This document shows positions 11,020-23,136 of a stretch of 64,000 nt of DNA, piece after piece (position 1 is the first letter of the stretch; every line of letters begins with the position of its first letter). The DNA comes from Aquarana catesbeiana (lineage: Eukaryota > Chordata > Amphibia > Anura > Ranidae), in contig NC_133329.1 of NCBI RefSeq assembly GCF_042186555.1, forward strand, positions 188,515,206 through 188,579,205, given 5' to 3'. The notes beneath the pieces were generated by a model. It was not told the origin of the DNA and searched no databases. It saw nothing but the letters and a program-made list of their open reading frames with translations. Both the position numbers and the translations under genes were made by a program.

Positions 11020-11640
11020 GATATGAGATGTATAGTGGTATAGTAGTATCGTAGGTATGATAATTAGTAAGTACTCTTCCACAGCAACCCAATTCTTCCA
11101 GAGAGATGCACTTTATTGCCTTCCAACACAGAACAAAGTCCAAAGTCCACAGATGACAAAAAATCCGACAGAGTATATAATTCAGAGTCCCATTTTCTCT
11201 AGATTTGCGCCTTCATAGTCATACACAGACAAGACTATACTTACTATAGACTGAACGCCATGTTATATTCACTAGACACTGAATGGCTGAGCAATTTGAT
11301 TGTCCGTCTCCATTCAGGCCTTTGATGTGCTTTAGTCTTTCAGACAACAACCCCCAGCCGTGAACAGCAGCAGTCATAAACCGCCCCAATTTGCACTCCC
11401 GCATATCAACAAGTCCCCTTAGATATGTGTAATTAGATTAGATTAACAGATACCACCTGAACACCCTTTGAAATGTTCAATTAGGTTAACAGGCCATACC
11501 TCACACCTAGGTAGACTTGCATAAGATTAACACATCAAAGGGTCTTTAGCTGTCCCATTGCTATGTTAAAATTCAGTTGACTTGGACAATTCAACTGAAT
11601 TTCTGGTCAACATGGCACTCCAATACAACATTATACATCA
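11020..11640. other. Insertion splitting the recombinase gene, family unknown
   Basis: About 620 bp of AT-rich noncoding DNA separates two recombinase segments that would be adjacent in an intact gene. I could not identify a clear target-site duplication or the exact ends. Confidence 0.4.
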
Positions 11641-11780
11641 ATCGGCCAACATATTACAACAACAGGGAAAGGAGGAACTCGACCTTTAATAGAATAGGCC
11701 TGAGTCACTGTCTGTCTGATCCATCTGGAGATGGTAGCTGAAGAAGCGGCCGACCCTTTCCTTATTGTGACACAATTTGC
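11640..11780 (-). pseudogene. DIRS tyrosine recombinase, core-domain fragment
   Basis: The minus strand reads KGSAASSATISRWIRQTV followed by KGRVPPFPVV. This resembles the stretch just before the catalytic HxxR box in DIRS recombinases. It is followed directly by the insertion at 11020-11640. Only about 45 codons are convincing. Confidence 0.55.
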
Positions 11781-11840
11781 CATATCAAGGTCACTTGGAC
11801 AGGGCCTACGTTCTGACGTCACGCTGCCGCTTAGAGTTTC
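11766..11840. repeat. 75 bp repeat, first copy
   Basis: The stretch from TTGTGACACAATTTGCC through GTTCTGACGTCACG is repeated at 13696-13770 in direct orientation with a handful of differences. Confidence 0.7.
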
Positions 11841-12693
11841 CAGGACAGTTTCCCTCTCCTGGAAGCCCAGGCATGTAGCGCAGCTCTGCCTGTTTTCAGC
11901 GTCATGCCTGACCAAGGGAAAACAGCTGCCGTTATGTCACAGACTAACAAAATATGGCTGTCGGCCGAAGACCAAACAAAACCGAGGGAAAATGGCAGTC
12001 GTGATGCCACGAACCACACAAACTTGGCCTCCAGCTGGAAACCAAACAAAGAAAAAATGACCACTGAAAGCTGCTATCTGACTAAGCCACACAACTGCGT
12101 TGCGCCCTCTGCACTGGGACCCCCAAAAAGACCCAAGGTACTGCACCCCAGACCACATGAGCTCCTCCTGTGCATATCCACAGAGGGGAAATGAAGGGGA
12201 GATGGGGGGGGGACCCAGCTTAACTGAGGGATTAGGATGGGAGGAGAGAACCTGCAGGAAGGTCCGACCATCCCTGGAGGGTACCCGTGTCCACCCCACC
12301 CCACACAAAGGAGGAGAGGGGGGACTGTACTTATCACTCCATGGATGCGGGTGTCGCTCCAGACAGAACTCGCCAAAGTGCAGGGCTGTTGGCCAGGGGG
12401 GGCGCTGCAACTCGGACCAGAGCCCAGTCGTATGCGACCCTGTGAGACGTTTAACTCACGGACCAGCCTCCATCCGTTGAGGCTATGTCACGGCCGACCT
12501 AGGCCGTAGTTGCTGTCTGCACGTGGGACTGGGGAGACCACTGCATCTAGATTGTCCAGCCTGTCGTCCAGCCTGGCAGTTGATTGTAAATCTCCCAGGG
12601 GGAAAAAAAAAGGATGCATGGAAAGAGAAAAAAGCAAAAATTGCTAGGACCAAAAGATCCCAGCAGGGAGCCTAGGTCTTTACTCCTGACTAG
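11841..12693. other. Internal noncoding part of the DIRS-like remnant
   Basis: No protein is recognised. A ~65 bp unit is imperfectly duplicated around 11910-12055 (GACCAAACAAAACCGAGG, then AACCAAACAAAG). A purine-rich stretch occupies 12185-12330. Overlapping frames on both strands are proline/glycine-rich artefacts of composition. Confidence 0.4.
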
Positions 12694-12790
12694 ACAAACT
12701 GAATACCTATAGCAGAGAGGGGGTTATATACCAGCTGAGGACAGCCCATGGGTATAGCCAAGTTTTTTGTTCTGCCTAGTCCTACTCCTG
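12694..12790 (-). repeat. DIRS-like inverted terminal repeat, right
   Basis: Reverse complement of the repeat at 10484-10577, ending GTTCTGCCTAGTCCT. The same TCTGCCTAGTCCTACTCCTG phrase occurs at 38216. Confidence 0.75.
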
Positions 12791-12819
12791 CAGAAGGCAA
12801 AATAACCCATTGAACTAAA

Positions 12820-13530
<711 letters not shown>

Positions 13531-13695
13531 ATATGCTATGTTATTTTATACTTATTTTCTACAGCATTTGTGATTCTTTTCCCACAAAAGTGGGGTGGCC
13601 CTTTAAGTGCAGAACGTAGGACATTTGTTCCAAATGCTCCATGGAACAAGACTTGCTCTTGTAATAAAGGATGCATTTTTAATGGATTGAACCCA

Positions 13696-13770
13696 TTGTG
13701 ACACAATTTGCCAAATCGAGGTCACTTGGACGGGGCCTACGTTCTGACGTCACGTCGCCGCTTACAGTCT
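13696..13770. repeat. 75 bp repeat, second copy
   Basis: Direct repeat of 11766-11840. It lies outside the DIRS-like inverted repeats. Confidence 0.7.
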
Positions 13771-14102
13771 ATACATGTTTTTATGCTGCTGATGTTGTAT
13801 CGATCTTTACTTTGCGGTTTTATGTGGTTCATTGGAGTAATAAATACTACACAATATAGAGTATTCTCTGGGCTCCATGGGGTGAGCTGTTTTTACACAG
13901 TTCTCTCTTGGATTAAAGTGTCCTTTGTTGGAGTTGGTGTGCAGAGCAGCAGGTCGCAAGGGTGGATTGCTGATATTATATGCTGAGATTTATTAGCTAT
14001 CTGGTGAGGGCATAAAAGGTAGAGGATAAGCAACACACTCTTAATTTCTAGCACAGTGGAGGATTTCTTATTCAGATAGTCACTACGTTTACACTACTGA
14101 TT
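13771..14102. other. Unassigned intergenic DNA
   Basis: I see no coding, repeat or terminal-repeat structure here. Confidence 0.4.
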
Positions 14103-14110
14103 GTCTGGAT

Positions 14111-14392
14111 CAGACTTTCCCAACCTTTTAAAACACAGAGAAACCCTTGAAAAAACCTTTCGGTCTCAGGGAACCCCTGTTAAAAATAGCTATATCTACA
14201 ACTCCTGATACATTGGTGTAATGGTCAGTGGAAGAGTGCTCCTTACATCTATGGTCTTGGGGAAGAATTTCCCCCCTACAGATAGCTAAAAAGATCATTG
14301 GTGTCACTGGGAACTTATCTGAGAGGACAAAATTGGTCATTGCTCAAGGAACCCCTAGCAACCATTGGAGGAACCCTTGTTGAGAAACCCTG
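14111..14392. mobile_element. hAT-type MITE
   Basis: An exact 8 bp duplication, GTCTGGAT, lies at 14103-14110 and 14393-14400. The ends are imperfect inverted repeats (CAGACTTTCCCAACC against the complement of TTGAGAAACCCTG). Eight-base duplications are characteristic of hAT transposition. The 282 bp carry no gene. Confidence 0.85.
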
Positions 14393-14518
14393 GTCTGGAT
14401 CATGGTTGGATCTAGGGGGTGCTGGGGTGAGTTGCTCCTCCCTAGATTTTAGTTCTGTCCTCCAAAGCCAAGGAATATCCCGTGTGTCTATTGTTTCCAC
14501 CCGCCACTGTCAGCGCTA

Positions 14519-15740
14519 CAGCACCTTGCAAAAGTATTCACCCCCTTGGCATTTTTCGTGTTTTGTTGCCTTTACAACCTGAAATTAACATGCATTGTTT
14601 GAGGATTTGCATCATTTAATTTACAGAACATGCCCACAACTTTGAAGATTTTTTTTTATTGTGACGCAAACAACAAATAGGACAAAATAACAGAAAAAGT
14701 CAATGTGCATAACTATTCACCCCCCTAAATCCAATACTTTGTAGAGCCACTTTTTGCAGTTGTCATAGCTCCAATCGCTTTGGATAAGTCTCTATGAGCT
14801 TGTGGGGATGGTGTTCTTTGGGTGATGTGATGTGTTGGGTTTGTGCCAGACATAGCGTTTTCTTTCATGGCCTAAAAGTTCCATTTTAGTCTCATCAGAG
14901 CAAAGCACTTTCCTCCATACATTTTGGGAGTCTCCCACATGCCTTTTTGCAAACTCAAAACGTGCCATTTTGTTTTTTGCTGAAAGTAATGGCTTTCTTC
15001 TGGCCACTCTGCCATAAAGCCCAACTCTATGGCGCATACGGCTTATTATCGTCCTATGTACACATACTCCAGTCTCTGCTGTGGAACTCTGCAACTCCTC
15101 CAGGGTTACCTTAGGTCTCTGTGCTGCCTCTCTGATTAATGTCCTCCTTGCCCGGTCCGTGAGTTTTGGTGTGCGGACGTCTATTGGCAGGTTTGCTGTT
15201 GTGTCATGTTCTTTCCATTTGGTTATGATAGATTTGATAGTGCTCCTAGGGATCATCAAAGATTTGGATATTTTTTTATAACCCTGACTTGTACTTCTCA
15301 GCAACATTGTCCCTTGTTTGGAGAGTTCCTTGGTCTTCATGGCAGTGTTTGGTTAGGGGTGCCTCTTGCTTAGGTGTTGCAGACTCTTGGGCCTTTCAAA
15401 AAGGTGTGTATATGTAATGACAGATCATGTGACACTTAGATTGCACACAGGTGGACATCATTTCACTACTTATGTGACTTCTGAATGTAATTGGCTGCAC
15501 CAGAGTTTTTTATGGGCTTCACAACAAAGGGGGTGAATACATACGCACATGCCAATTATCAGTTTTTTATTTCTGAAAAATAGTTTTATGTATATATTTT
15601 TCCAATTTTACTTTACCAACTTAGACTATTGTGTTTTGATTCATCACATATAATTCAGATTAAAAAAACATTGAACTAAAGGCTGTAATGTAACAAAATA
15701 GGTAAAAAGCCAAGGGGGTGAATACTTTTGCAAGGCACTG
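14519..15740 (-). mobile_element. Tc1/mariner transposon, internally deleted
   Basis: Inverted ends CAG(C/T)(A/G)CCTTGCAAAAG are bordered by TA at 14517-14518 and 15741-15742. At 1,222 bp it is shorter than the usual ~1.6 kb for such elements. The transposase on the minus strand lacks its C-terminal part, so the deletion lies near 14790. Confidence 0.9.
14792..15340 (-). pseudogene. Tc1 transposase, N-terminal two-thirds
   Basis: 182 codons from MKTKELSKQG. Residues 1-110 hold the paired helix-turn-helix DNA-binding region, which recognises the inverted repeats (IPRSTIKSIITKW, then LTDRARRTLIREAAQRP). The first catalytic Asp is in CSDETKMELLG near residue 149. The second Asp and the Glu of the DDE triad are absent because of the deletion, so the protein cannot cut DNA. 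The single open frame up to the deletion suggests limited decay. Confidence 0.85.
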
Positions 15741-15742
15741 TA

Positions 15743-16015
15743 CATCCATTTGTAAATACAAGGAGAACTGTGCATGGTTACGAGCACTATCCAGCAACCT
15801 ACGAACCAACCCACTTGCTTGCTCCACCCACCATTATTCAGAGGACGAAGGAACCTGCTCCCCTGAACTTGCTGCCAGTGCCCCGCCTCTCAGCTGCAGC
15901 CTGCACAATGATGAAAAGAGGTGGACATGGATACAAAGAGAGTAAGGTTAACTCTTCAACCCTGCTTCAGTATTGGAGGGGTGGTTCTGGGGACCCTAAT
16001 TTAAAGGATAGAAAT
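15743..16015. other. Unassigned intergenic DNA
   Basis: The short frames are compositionally odd but match no family. Confidence 0.35.
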
Positions 16016-16510
16016 TATGGGAACCCTGATGTTTAGAGGGGTGACTTTGGGGACCCTGATGTAGGGGGGATCTGGGGAACCTGGTGTAAGGAAGGGGGCC
16101 CTGGGGACTCTGGTTTAAGGAGGGGGACTCTGGGAACCTTGATGTGGGGAGGGGGCTCTGGGAACCCTGGTGTAAGGAGGGGGGCTCTGGGAACCCTGGT
16201 GTAAGGAGGGGGGCTCTGGGAACCCTGGTGTAAGGAGGGAGGCTCTGGGAACCCTGGTGTAAGGAGGGGGGCCCTGGGAACCCTGATGTAAGGAGGGGGG
16301 CCTGGGAACCCTGATGTAAGGAGGGGGGCCCTGGGAACCCTGATGTAAGGAGGGGGCTCTGGGAACTCGGATGCAAGAGAGATGATGCTGGATATCCTGA
16401 TGTAAGGAAGGGGGTTCTGGGAATTCTGAGGTAAGAAGGGGGGCTCTGGGAACCCCGGTGTAAGGAGTGGGCTCTGGGAACCCTGACGCAAGGAGGGGGG
16501 CTCTGGAAAC
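16016..16510. repeat. GGGGGCTCTGGGAACCCTG minisatellite, left part
   Basis: About 17 units of ~28 bp (GGGGGCTCTGGGAACCCTGGTGTAAGGA). Reverse-strand frames rich in PPSLHQGSQ are artefacts of the repeat. The array resumes at 22796 beyond two nested elements. Confidence 0.9.
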
Positions 16511-16539
16511 AAATTCCTTGTAATAGGAATAAAAGTGAT

Positions 16540-16761
16540 TTAATTTTTTTTTTTTTTAAGTGTCAAACTAAAAAAATTTAAAGTAAAATTAACAATAAAA
16601 AAAAAAAAAAAAAAAAAAGTGTCCCTGTCCCCGTGTGCTCGCACGCAGAAGCAAACGCAAACGCCAATCCCGCCCACACATGAAAAAACAGTGTTCAAAC
16701 CACACATGTGAGGTGTCGCCGCAAACATGAGAGTGAGAGCAATAATTCTAGCCTTAGACAC
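16540..16761 (+). mobile_element. MITE, left half, split by the Ty3/gypsy element
   Basis: The blocks CAAACGCAAACGCC, ACCACACATGTGAGG and AGTGAGAGCAATAATT match the MITE at 12820-13530 in the same order. The sequence breaks at 16760 in TTAGAC and resumes at 22350 with GACCTCCTCTG, exactly as the intact copy reads across. Confidence 0.7.
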
Positions 16762-17397
16762 TGTCACGTACCTGGTAGGAGTCTGAAATGACGAGGTCAG
16801 CCTCTCTTGTATCTCCAATCCAAGCCCCACTGGAGATGGAACAGATGGTGGCAAGGATCAGGAGGAACACGAGTGCCTGTGAATGCTGTGTGCAGAACTT
16901 GCCGGAAGTGTTGCAGACTGGGAAGTGCAGGCAGGGTTTCTGGTGAAGAGCAGGAACCAGCACAGCTGAGAGGATGGACGGCCAGCACAGGTACTCGGAA
17001 ACAGCATGGAGCCAAACAGGAGACAGGAGCGAGATCATCAGGTAAGCCCGGTTCAGTAACGGGCGGGCAGCGAGGTACCAAGGTATAAACAGGAGCAAGG
17101 TCAAACAGGAAGCCAGGATCATGAACCAGTAATCAGAGTAATCAGAGTCCAGAAAGAGGGTCAGGAAGGCCAGGGTTTCAGCAACAGGATGTCAAGTCAA
17201 ACAAACAGGGTTTCAGAATCTCAGGACACAGCTGAAGATCAAGCAGCACCTGTCAGAAATCAGAGCAGCCCTTAAATAGGCTGTCAGGTGCCAATTGTGG
17301 TCAGATGTGTGTTCCTGCGCAAGGAAATCTGCCGATGCCCGTGAATGCGTGCATGCGCACGTGTGCGTGCCGGGCGCATCCTGACAGTTCTCTTACA
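16762..17397 (-). repeat. Ty3/gypsy 3' LTR
   Basis: Pairs with 21714-22349 and has the same ends, TGTCACGTACC and TCTTACA as written on the plus strand. Several of the differences from its partner cluster in a CpG-rich patch near 17345-17380. Confidence 0.93.
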
Positions 17398-20300
17398 TTG
17401 CCCCCCCCTTAAGGGCAGCCTCCAGATGCCCTTCAAGTGTCTTTTCTCTGGGTGGCGTTGAAAAAAGGCTTGCACTAGTTTGGGAGCATGCACATCTGAA
17501 GCTGGTTCCCAGGAATTTTCTTCCGACCCATAGCCTTTCCATTTAATGAGGAACTGTGTTTGGTTATGCCAACACGGCTTCCACCTCAAATTCCTCATTC
17601 CCTTTGATGAGCAGCGGAGGAGGAATTTCAGAAACCCGATCTGGAAATGGATTTGGTACAGCTGGTTTCAACAAAGAGACATGGAATACAGGGTGGATCT
17701 TTAGATTCTTGGGTAACACCAACTCGAATGCTACTGCATTAATTTTCCTCTTGACTGGGAAGGGTCCCAAAAATTTTGGGCCAAGTTTTCTTGAAGGACA
17801 GCTCAGTTTCAAGTTTGTTGTGGAAAGCCAGACCTTGTCTCCAGGTTTAAGGTTCAGATTACCTCTCTTCTTCTTGTCGAAGAACTTTTTATTGCTTGCT
17901 TGAGCCTTGGAGATTGTATCTTGCAGTAATTGGATATTAGTAATGAGGAAGTTTAATCTGTTTTGTACAGCAGGTACAGATGATTCAATGGCCAGCTCAG
18001 GTAAGAAAGAGGGGTGGTACCCATAATTGGCAAAAAAGGGCGATTGCTTGGTTGCAGAGTGGATGGAATTATTGTATGAAAATTCTGCCAGTGGGAGAAG
18101 TGATAGCCAGTCATCTTGTGCAAAAGAGGAAAAACACCGCAAGTACTGCTCGAGGGTTTGATTGGTTCTTTCAGTTTGTCCATTAGTTTGTGGATGGTAG
18201 GCTGTGGAGAGGCGGAGTTCAATGTTCAATGCTTTGCATAATGCCCTCCAAAATCTAGACGTAAACTGCACCCCACGATCAGAGATGATGCTATCAGGGA
18301 CACCATGTAATCTTACAATCTCCCTGATGAAAGCTGAGGCGGTCTCTGTGGCCGAAGGAGTTCCTTGTAAGGGTACAAAATGGGCCATCTTGGTCAGGCG
18401 ATCCACCACAACAAACACGGTGGTGAAGTTTTCGGATAGGGGGAGTTCCACGATGAAATCCATGGAGATCATGCTCCATGGTTTCTCAGGTACAGGGAGT
18501 GGCTCAAGTAGGCCCCAAGTTTTGGCTCTGTCCGTCTTATTCCGAAGGCACGTCACACAAGAGTTAACATATCTTTTGCAGTCTTGCATCAAGTCTGGCC
18601 ACCAGAATGTACAAGAGATCAGATTGGCCGTTTTGCGAATTCCAAAGTGGCCCGCTATTGGGTGGTCATGACATCGCCTCAGGACAGCAACTCTGAATTG
18701 CTCAGGGATAAAGATTTGCTCCTTATGAAAGTACAGACCATCCCTCAATTGAAGAGCCAGATCTTTGGAAGGTGGTTGGTTTATCACATCTGCTTTTATC
18801 TGAGACATCAAATCTGCCTGAAGAAGCAAAACATTTTTGGCTGGTAGAATAGCATCAGGTTCTGAGGATACCACTGGGTCGCTGAACATGCGGGACAAGG
18901 CATCCGGTTTACCATTCTTTAAGCCAGGACGATAAGTTATATTGAACATAAAAACGAGAGAAGAAAAGTGCCCACCTAGCCTGCCGGGGTCTTAGTCGTC
19001 TAGCCGTCCTCAAGTATTCAAGATTCTTATGGTCCGTGAAGATGAGGATGGGGTGAGCTGTTCCTTCCAGGAGGTAATGCCATTCTTCAAGCGCAGCCTT
19101 GATAGCCAGCAATTCTCGGTCTTCAACATCATAGTTTCTTTCAGAAGGATTTAATTTCTTAGAGAAAAAGGCCACAGGATGGAGCAAAGATTTGGGACCT
19201 TGGCGTTGAGACAAAATGGCGCCCAGTGCACTCTCAGAAGCATCCACCTCCAAAACGTAGGCTAAGGATGGATCAGGATGTTTCAAGATAGGAGCTGACG
19301 TGAATAAAGTTTTTAACTGTTCAAAAGCTGTTTGAGCTTCAGGGGTCCATCGGAAAGGAACATGCTGCTTTGTTAACTGAGTGATGATGCCAGAAAAGTT
19401 CTTGATAAATTTTCTGTAAAAGTTGGCGAATCCCACAAATCTCTGAACAGCTTTCCTGTCGACAGGGGCAGGCCATTCCAGGACGGAAGTGACTTTCTGT
19501 GGGTCCATGGAGATACCATCAGCAGAGATGACAAGTCCCAGGAAATGTATGGTTGGTTTTTCAAAGTCACATTTCTCAGCCTTTGCGTAAAGGCGGTGTT
19601 CCCTCAGCCGACCCTGTACTTTCTTTACATGAGTCCTATGGGATTCTAGAGTTTCAGAGAATATAAGGATGTCATCCAGATACACGATGACGAATAAATC
19701 AAGGAAGTCCCGAAAAACGTCATTAACCAGATGTTGGAATGTGGCAGGGGCGTTGCAGAGTCCGAATGGCATGACCTGGTATTCAATAATGCCCGAAGCG
19801 TGTTCGGAAGGCCATCTTCCATTCATCTCCCTCCCCGATTCTGACAAGATTATAAGCACCTCTCAGATCCAATTTGGAGAACACTCGTGCCCCACGCAGC
19901 CTTTGAAAAAGTTCAGGGATCAGAGGCAGAGGGTACCGGTTTTTAACAGTGACCCTGTTGAGTTCACGATAGTCCACACAGGGCCTAAGGGTATGGTCTT
20001 TCTTTTCCACTAAGAAAATACCGGCCCCTGCTGGTGAGGTGGAGGGCCGGATGAACTGTTTTTCAAGGCTTTCATCTATATAAATCCGCAGGGCTTCTAG
20101 TTCAGGCTCAGAGAGAGGATAAATTCGCCCAAATGGGATCTCGGCCCCTGGTAAAAGTTCAATAGGACAATCATATGTTCTATGGGGAGGAAGAGTGTCT
20201 GCTCTTTTCTTGTTAAATACATCCAGATACTCGTGGTAGGCAGCAGGGACCAGATTAGAGGTTTCATGGTCAGGGAGGATACCCAGGAGGGGTGTGGTAT

Positions 20301-21696
20301 TGAAAGTCTTTTCAGGTAGGCAGTGAATTTGGCAGTAGTCAGAGGAGAAGGAGATGTCTCCGGTAAGCCAGTTAATGTGAGGATTATGTGCCTTCAACCA
20401 TGGAATGCCAAGGTTGACCGGGAACATGGGAGAAGCTATGATATCCAAACAGATTAATTCATGGTGGTCGGAAGTACGGCAGGAAATAGGTAAAGTCTCT
20501 AGGGTAACTGGGCCTGATTTAATGCCGGAACCGTCAGCCATATGAACATGGAATTCCTGCTTCTTGGCACATACAGGCAGCTGGTGGAGAGAAGCAAATG
20601 CAGAGTCCATAAAACAACTACAGGCCCCAGAGTCTATGATTGCAAGTACAGGAACAGTCTTTTCAGAAAACTGGAGCACAATGGAAAGAGAGACATGAGA
20701 CCGGTACCTCCCTGAGAGATGCATCATGTGAGGCTGACGGGAGAAAGACCTGCGGGTCTTTGCCGGGCAAGTCTGTATAAAGTAACCATCCTCCCCGCAA
20801 TAGAGACACAGATTGTCCTGTAATCGATGAAGGCGTTCATCAGGAGAAAGGGGTGGTCTTCGAAAACTTCTATGAGGAGTCTTATGCAGTTCCCTCCTTC
20901 TGGGGGATGCAACGAATGAGGATGCAGGAATGTCAGACCTTGAAGCCACAGAAAGGGTTCCTTTGGACCTTTCAGATTGCCTTTCACGTAATCGCTGATC
21001 GATCTGAATGGTTAGATCGATCAGGTCTTCCAGGGATGCTGGAACTCCCACTCTGGCAAGCTCATCCTTTAAGGTGTCAGACAGTCCTAGACGAAACTGG
21101 TGGCGAAGTGCGGAATGATTCCATTGGGTATCTGCACTCCATACACGGAAGTCAGTTACATATTCCTCAGCAGGCCTCGGACCTTGCTGTAATTTGCCAA
21201 GCATGAATTTGGCAGTCTGCTGGTAGAAGGGGTCTGTATAAAGCTGAGCCATGGCTGAGAAGAAAGAATCCGTAGTTGTCAGGACAGGGTCATGTTGTTC
21301 CCGGAGATGAGCCCAGGAAAGTGGTTCCTCCAGTAGTAATGTAATGATAAACCCCACCTTGATGTTTTCAGACGTGAAGGTCCGAGGTAACAGGGAGAAA
21401 TATAGTTCGCAGGAATTCCGGAATGTGCGAAACTTCTTGCGATTTCCGGAGAATCGCTCAGGCATAGGCACCCTGGGTTCAGGAGCGGAAGCAACCTCAT
21501 GGAACAAGCCGGGCTCTGTTTGGGTATATGAATCAGAGACCAAAAGCGGAGCACAGGCCAATGCGACATTCTCATCGTGGGGAAATCGCTCTTCCATGCG
21601 ACTCAGATTTTCTTGTAACTTCTGCACAATATTGGATAGCAAAGAAATAGATCTGTAAATGTCCTCTGGTGGAGAGGCCTGCCTTTCAGACTCCAT
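17398..21696 (-). pseudogene. Ty3/gypsy Gag-Pol polyprotein with chromodomain, three frameshifts
   Basis: I chose the start MESERQASPP (codon 21696-21694), just inside the 5' LTR; the frame is also open back into the LTR. In order: a Gag domain (PERFSGNRKKF near 21460); a zinc knuckle CLYCGEDGYFIQTC, where the usual His is Tyr; a protease with DSGA (about 20630); RT with LDLRGAYN and VYLDDILIFSE (about 19675); RNase H with VDASESALGAIL and TDHKNLEYLR; integrase with the HHCC region and DFIVELP, SDRGVQF and a Glu in NGQTERTNQ; and a chromodomain, FLIKWKGYGSEENSWEPA (about 17500-17550), which in relatives guides integration. Frameshifts lie near 19795, 18945 and 17575. Confidence 0.93.
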
Positions 21697-21713
21697 TTGA
21701 GGCTGCGTGATAC

Positions 21714-22349
21714 TGTCACGTACCTGGTAGGAGTCTGAAATGACGAGGTCAGCCTCTCTTGTATCTCCAATCCAAGCCCCACTGGAGATGGAACAGATGG
21801 TGGAAAGGATCAGGAGGAACACGAGTGCCTGTGAATGCTGCGTGCAGAACTTGCCGGAAGTGTTGCAGACTGGGAAGTGCAGGCAGGGTTTCTGGTGAAG
21901 AGCAGGAACCAGCACAGCTGAGAGGATGGACGGCCAGCACAGGTACTCGGAAACAGCATGGAGCCAAACAGGAGACAGGAGCGAGATCATCAGGTAAGCC
22001 CGGTTCAGTAACGGGCGGGCAGCGAGGTACCAAGGTATAAACAGGAGCAAGGTCAAACAGGAAGCCAGGATCATGAACCAGTAATCAGAGTAATCAGAGT
22101 CCAGAAACAGGGTCAGGAAGGCCAGGGTTTCAGCAACAGGAAGTCAAGTCAAACAAACAGGGTTTCAGAATCTCAGGACACAGCTGAAGATCAAGCAGCA
22201 CCTGTCAGAAATCAGAGCAACCCTTAAATAGGCTGTCAGGTGCCAATTGTGGTCAGATGTGTGTTCCTGGGCAAGGAAATCTGCCGATGCCCGTGAATGC
22301 GCGCATGAGCAAGTGTGCATGCCGGGAGCATCCTGACAGTTGTCTTACA
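21714..22349 (-). repeat. Ty3/gypsy 5' LTR
   Basis: Pairs with 16762-17397. The open frame that enters Gag begins inside this LTR, but the LTR-encoded part is hydrophobic and is probably not translated. Confidence 0.93.
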
Positions 22350-22795
22350 GACCTCCTCTGTAACTCAAGACATGTAACAAGTAAAAAAATTAAAAGCGTC
22401 ACCTATGAGGATTTTTAAGTACCGAAGTTTGGCGCCATTCCACAAGCGTGTGCAATTTTGAAGCGTGACATGTTAGGTATCTATTTCTCTCGGCGTAACT
22501 TCATCTTTCACATTATGCAAAAAAAAATTGGGTTGACTTTACTGGGTTTTTTTTGTTTTTTTTTAAAGAAGGAAACTGTTTTTTTTTCCAAACAAAACGC
22601 ATTTGAAAAAATTGCTACGCAAATACCGTCCAAGATAAAAAGTTGCAATGACCGCCATTGTATTCTCTAGGTTCTCTGCTAAAAAAAAAACATATATCAT
22701 CTTTGGGGGTTCTATGTAATTTTCTAGCAAAAAAATTACGATTTTTACATGTAGGAGAGCAATGTCAGAATTGGTCTGGTTGGCAAGTGTTTAAG
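22350..22795 (+). mobile_element. MITE, right half
   Basis: Continues the MITE from 16761 with GACCTCCTCTG, GGATTTTTAAGTACCGAAG, CATTCCACAAGCG and TTTTTACATGTAGGAGAG, in the order of the copy at 12820-13530. It ends near GGCAAGTGTTTAAG, probably a decayed TTAA end. Confidence 0.7.
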
Positions 22796-22925
22796 GGAGC
22801 GACTCTGGGGACCCTGATGTAGGGGGGCTCTTGGGACCCTGATGTAGAGGGGGGAATCTGTTTGAGGGTGAACTCTGATGGGGATTCCTAATGTAAAGGG
22901 GGAATCTGATGTGAACAAGGTGGGC
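22796..22925. repeat. Minisatellite, right part
   Basis: Units such as GACTCTGGGGACCCTGATGTAGGGGG continue the array of 16016-16510. The MITE inserted into the array before the Ty3/gypsy element inserted into the MITE. Confidence 0.75.
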
Positions 22926-23136
22926 TCGTCCTGATCCTGCATTCGATATGTTGTTTTGTACATTATATATTCCTGACCCCTTCACTTTATACATTATGTT
23001 GTGCATAGCATAAACCTGACCAAGGTGTTCATTATCCCAAAAGTTGCTGGTTTTAATGAAGTTCTTCTTTAACCACTTGCTCTACTTCGCACTTATACAC
23101 CCTTCCTGCCCAGACCAATTTTCAGCTTTCAGTGCT

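Larger units (their letters stand above)
10484..12790 (-). mobile_element. DIRS-like retrotransposon remnant
   Basis: 10484-10577 and 12694-12790 are inverted copies of about 95 bp differing at only a few positions, the arrangement of DIRS inverted terminal repeats. Between them the minus strand encodes tyrosine-recombinase sequence in two pieces. DIRS elements integrate with a tyrosine recombinase rather than an integrase. At 2.3 kb the copy lacks RT and RNase H, so it is internally deleted. The inverted pair 10623-10640 (CTGTGTCCATCGAT) and 10690-10705 may correspond to the internal complementary region; that part is tentative. Confidence 0.6.
16762..22349 (-). mobile_element. Ty3/gypsy LTR retrotransposon, sushi/chromovirus type, nearly complete
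   Basis: Two 636 bp LTRs (16762-17397 and 21714-22349) flank a gag-protease-RT-RNase H-integrase-chromodomain gene read on the minus strand. By eye the LTRs differ at about 12 of 636 positions (~98% identical), suggesting a fairly recent insertion. The sequence AGAC appears at both junctions (16756-16759, and 22349-22352 including the last LTR base), a likely 4 bp target duplication. Three frameshifts break the polyprotein. I could not identify an obvious tRNA primer site next to the 5' LTR. Confidence 0.92.

Noticed and set aside
12100..12510. Overlapping Gly/Pro-rich frames on both strands
   Set aside because: The signal comes from purine-rich composition inside the DIRS-like remnant; no motif supports a protein.
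16033..16512. Proline-rich repeated reverse-strand proteins
   Set aside because: They are translations of the ~28 bp minisatellite, not genes.
16797..17088. Long frames on both strands in the Ty3/gypsy LTR, repeated at 21749-22040
   Set aside because: They lie in LTR sequence present twice, have no domain, and one is merely the open run into Gag.
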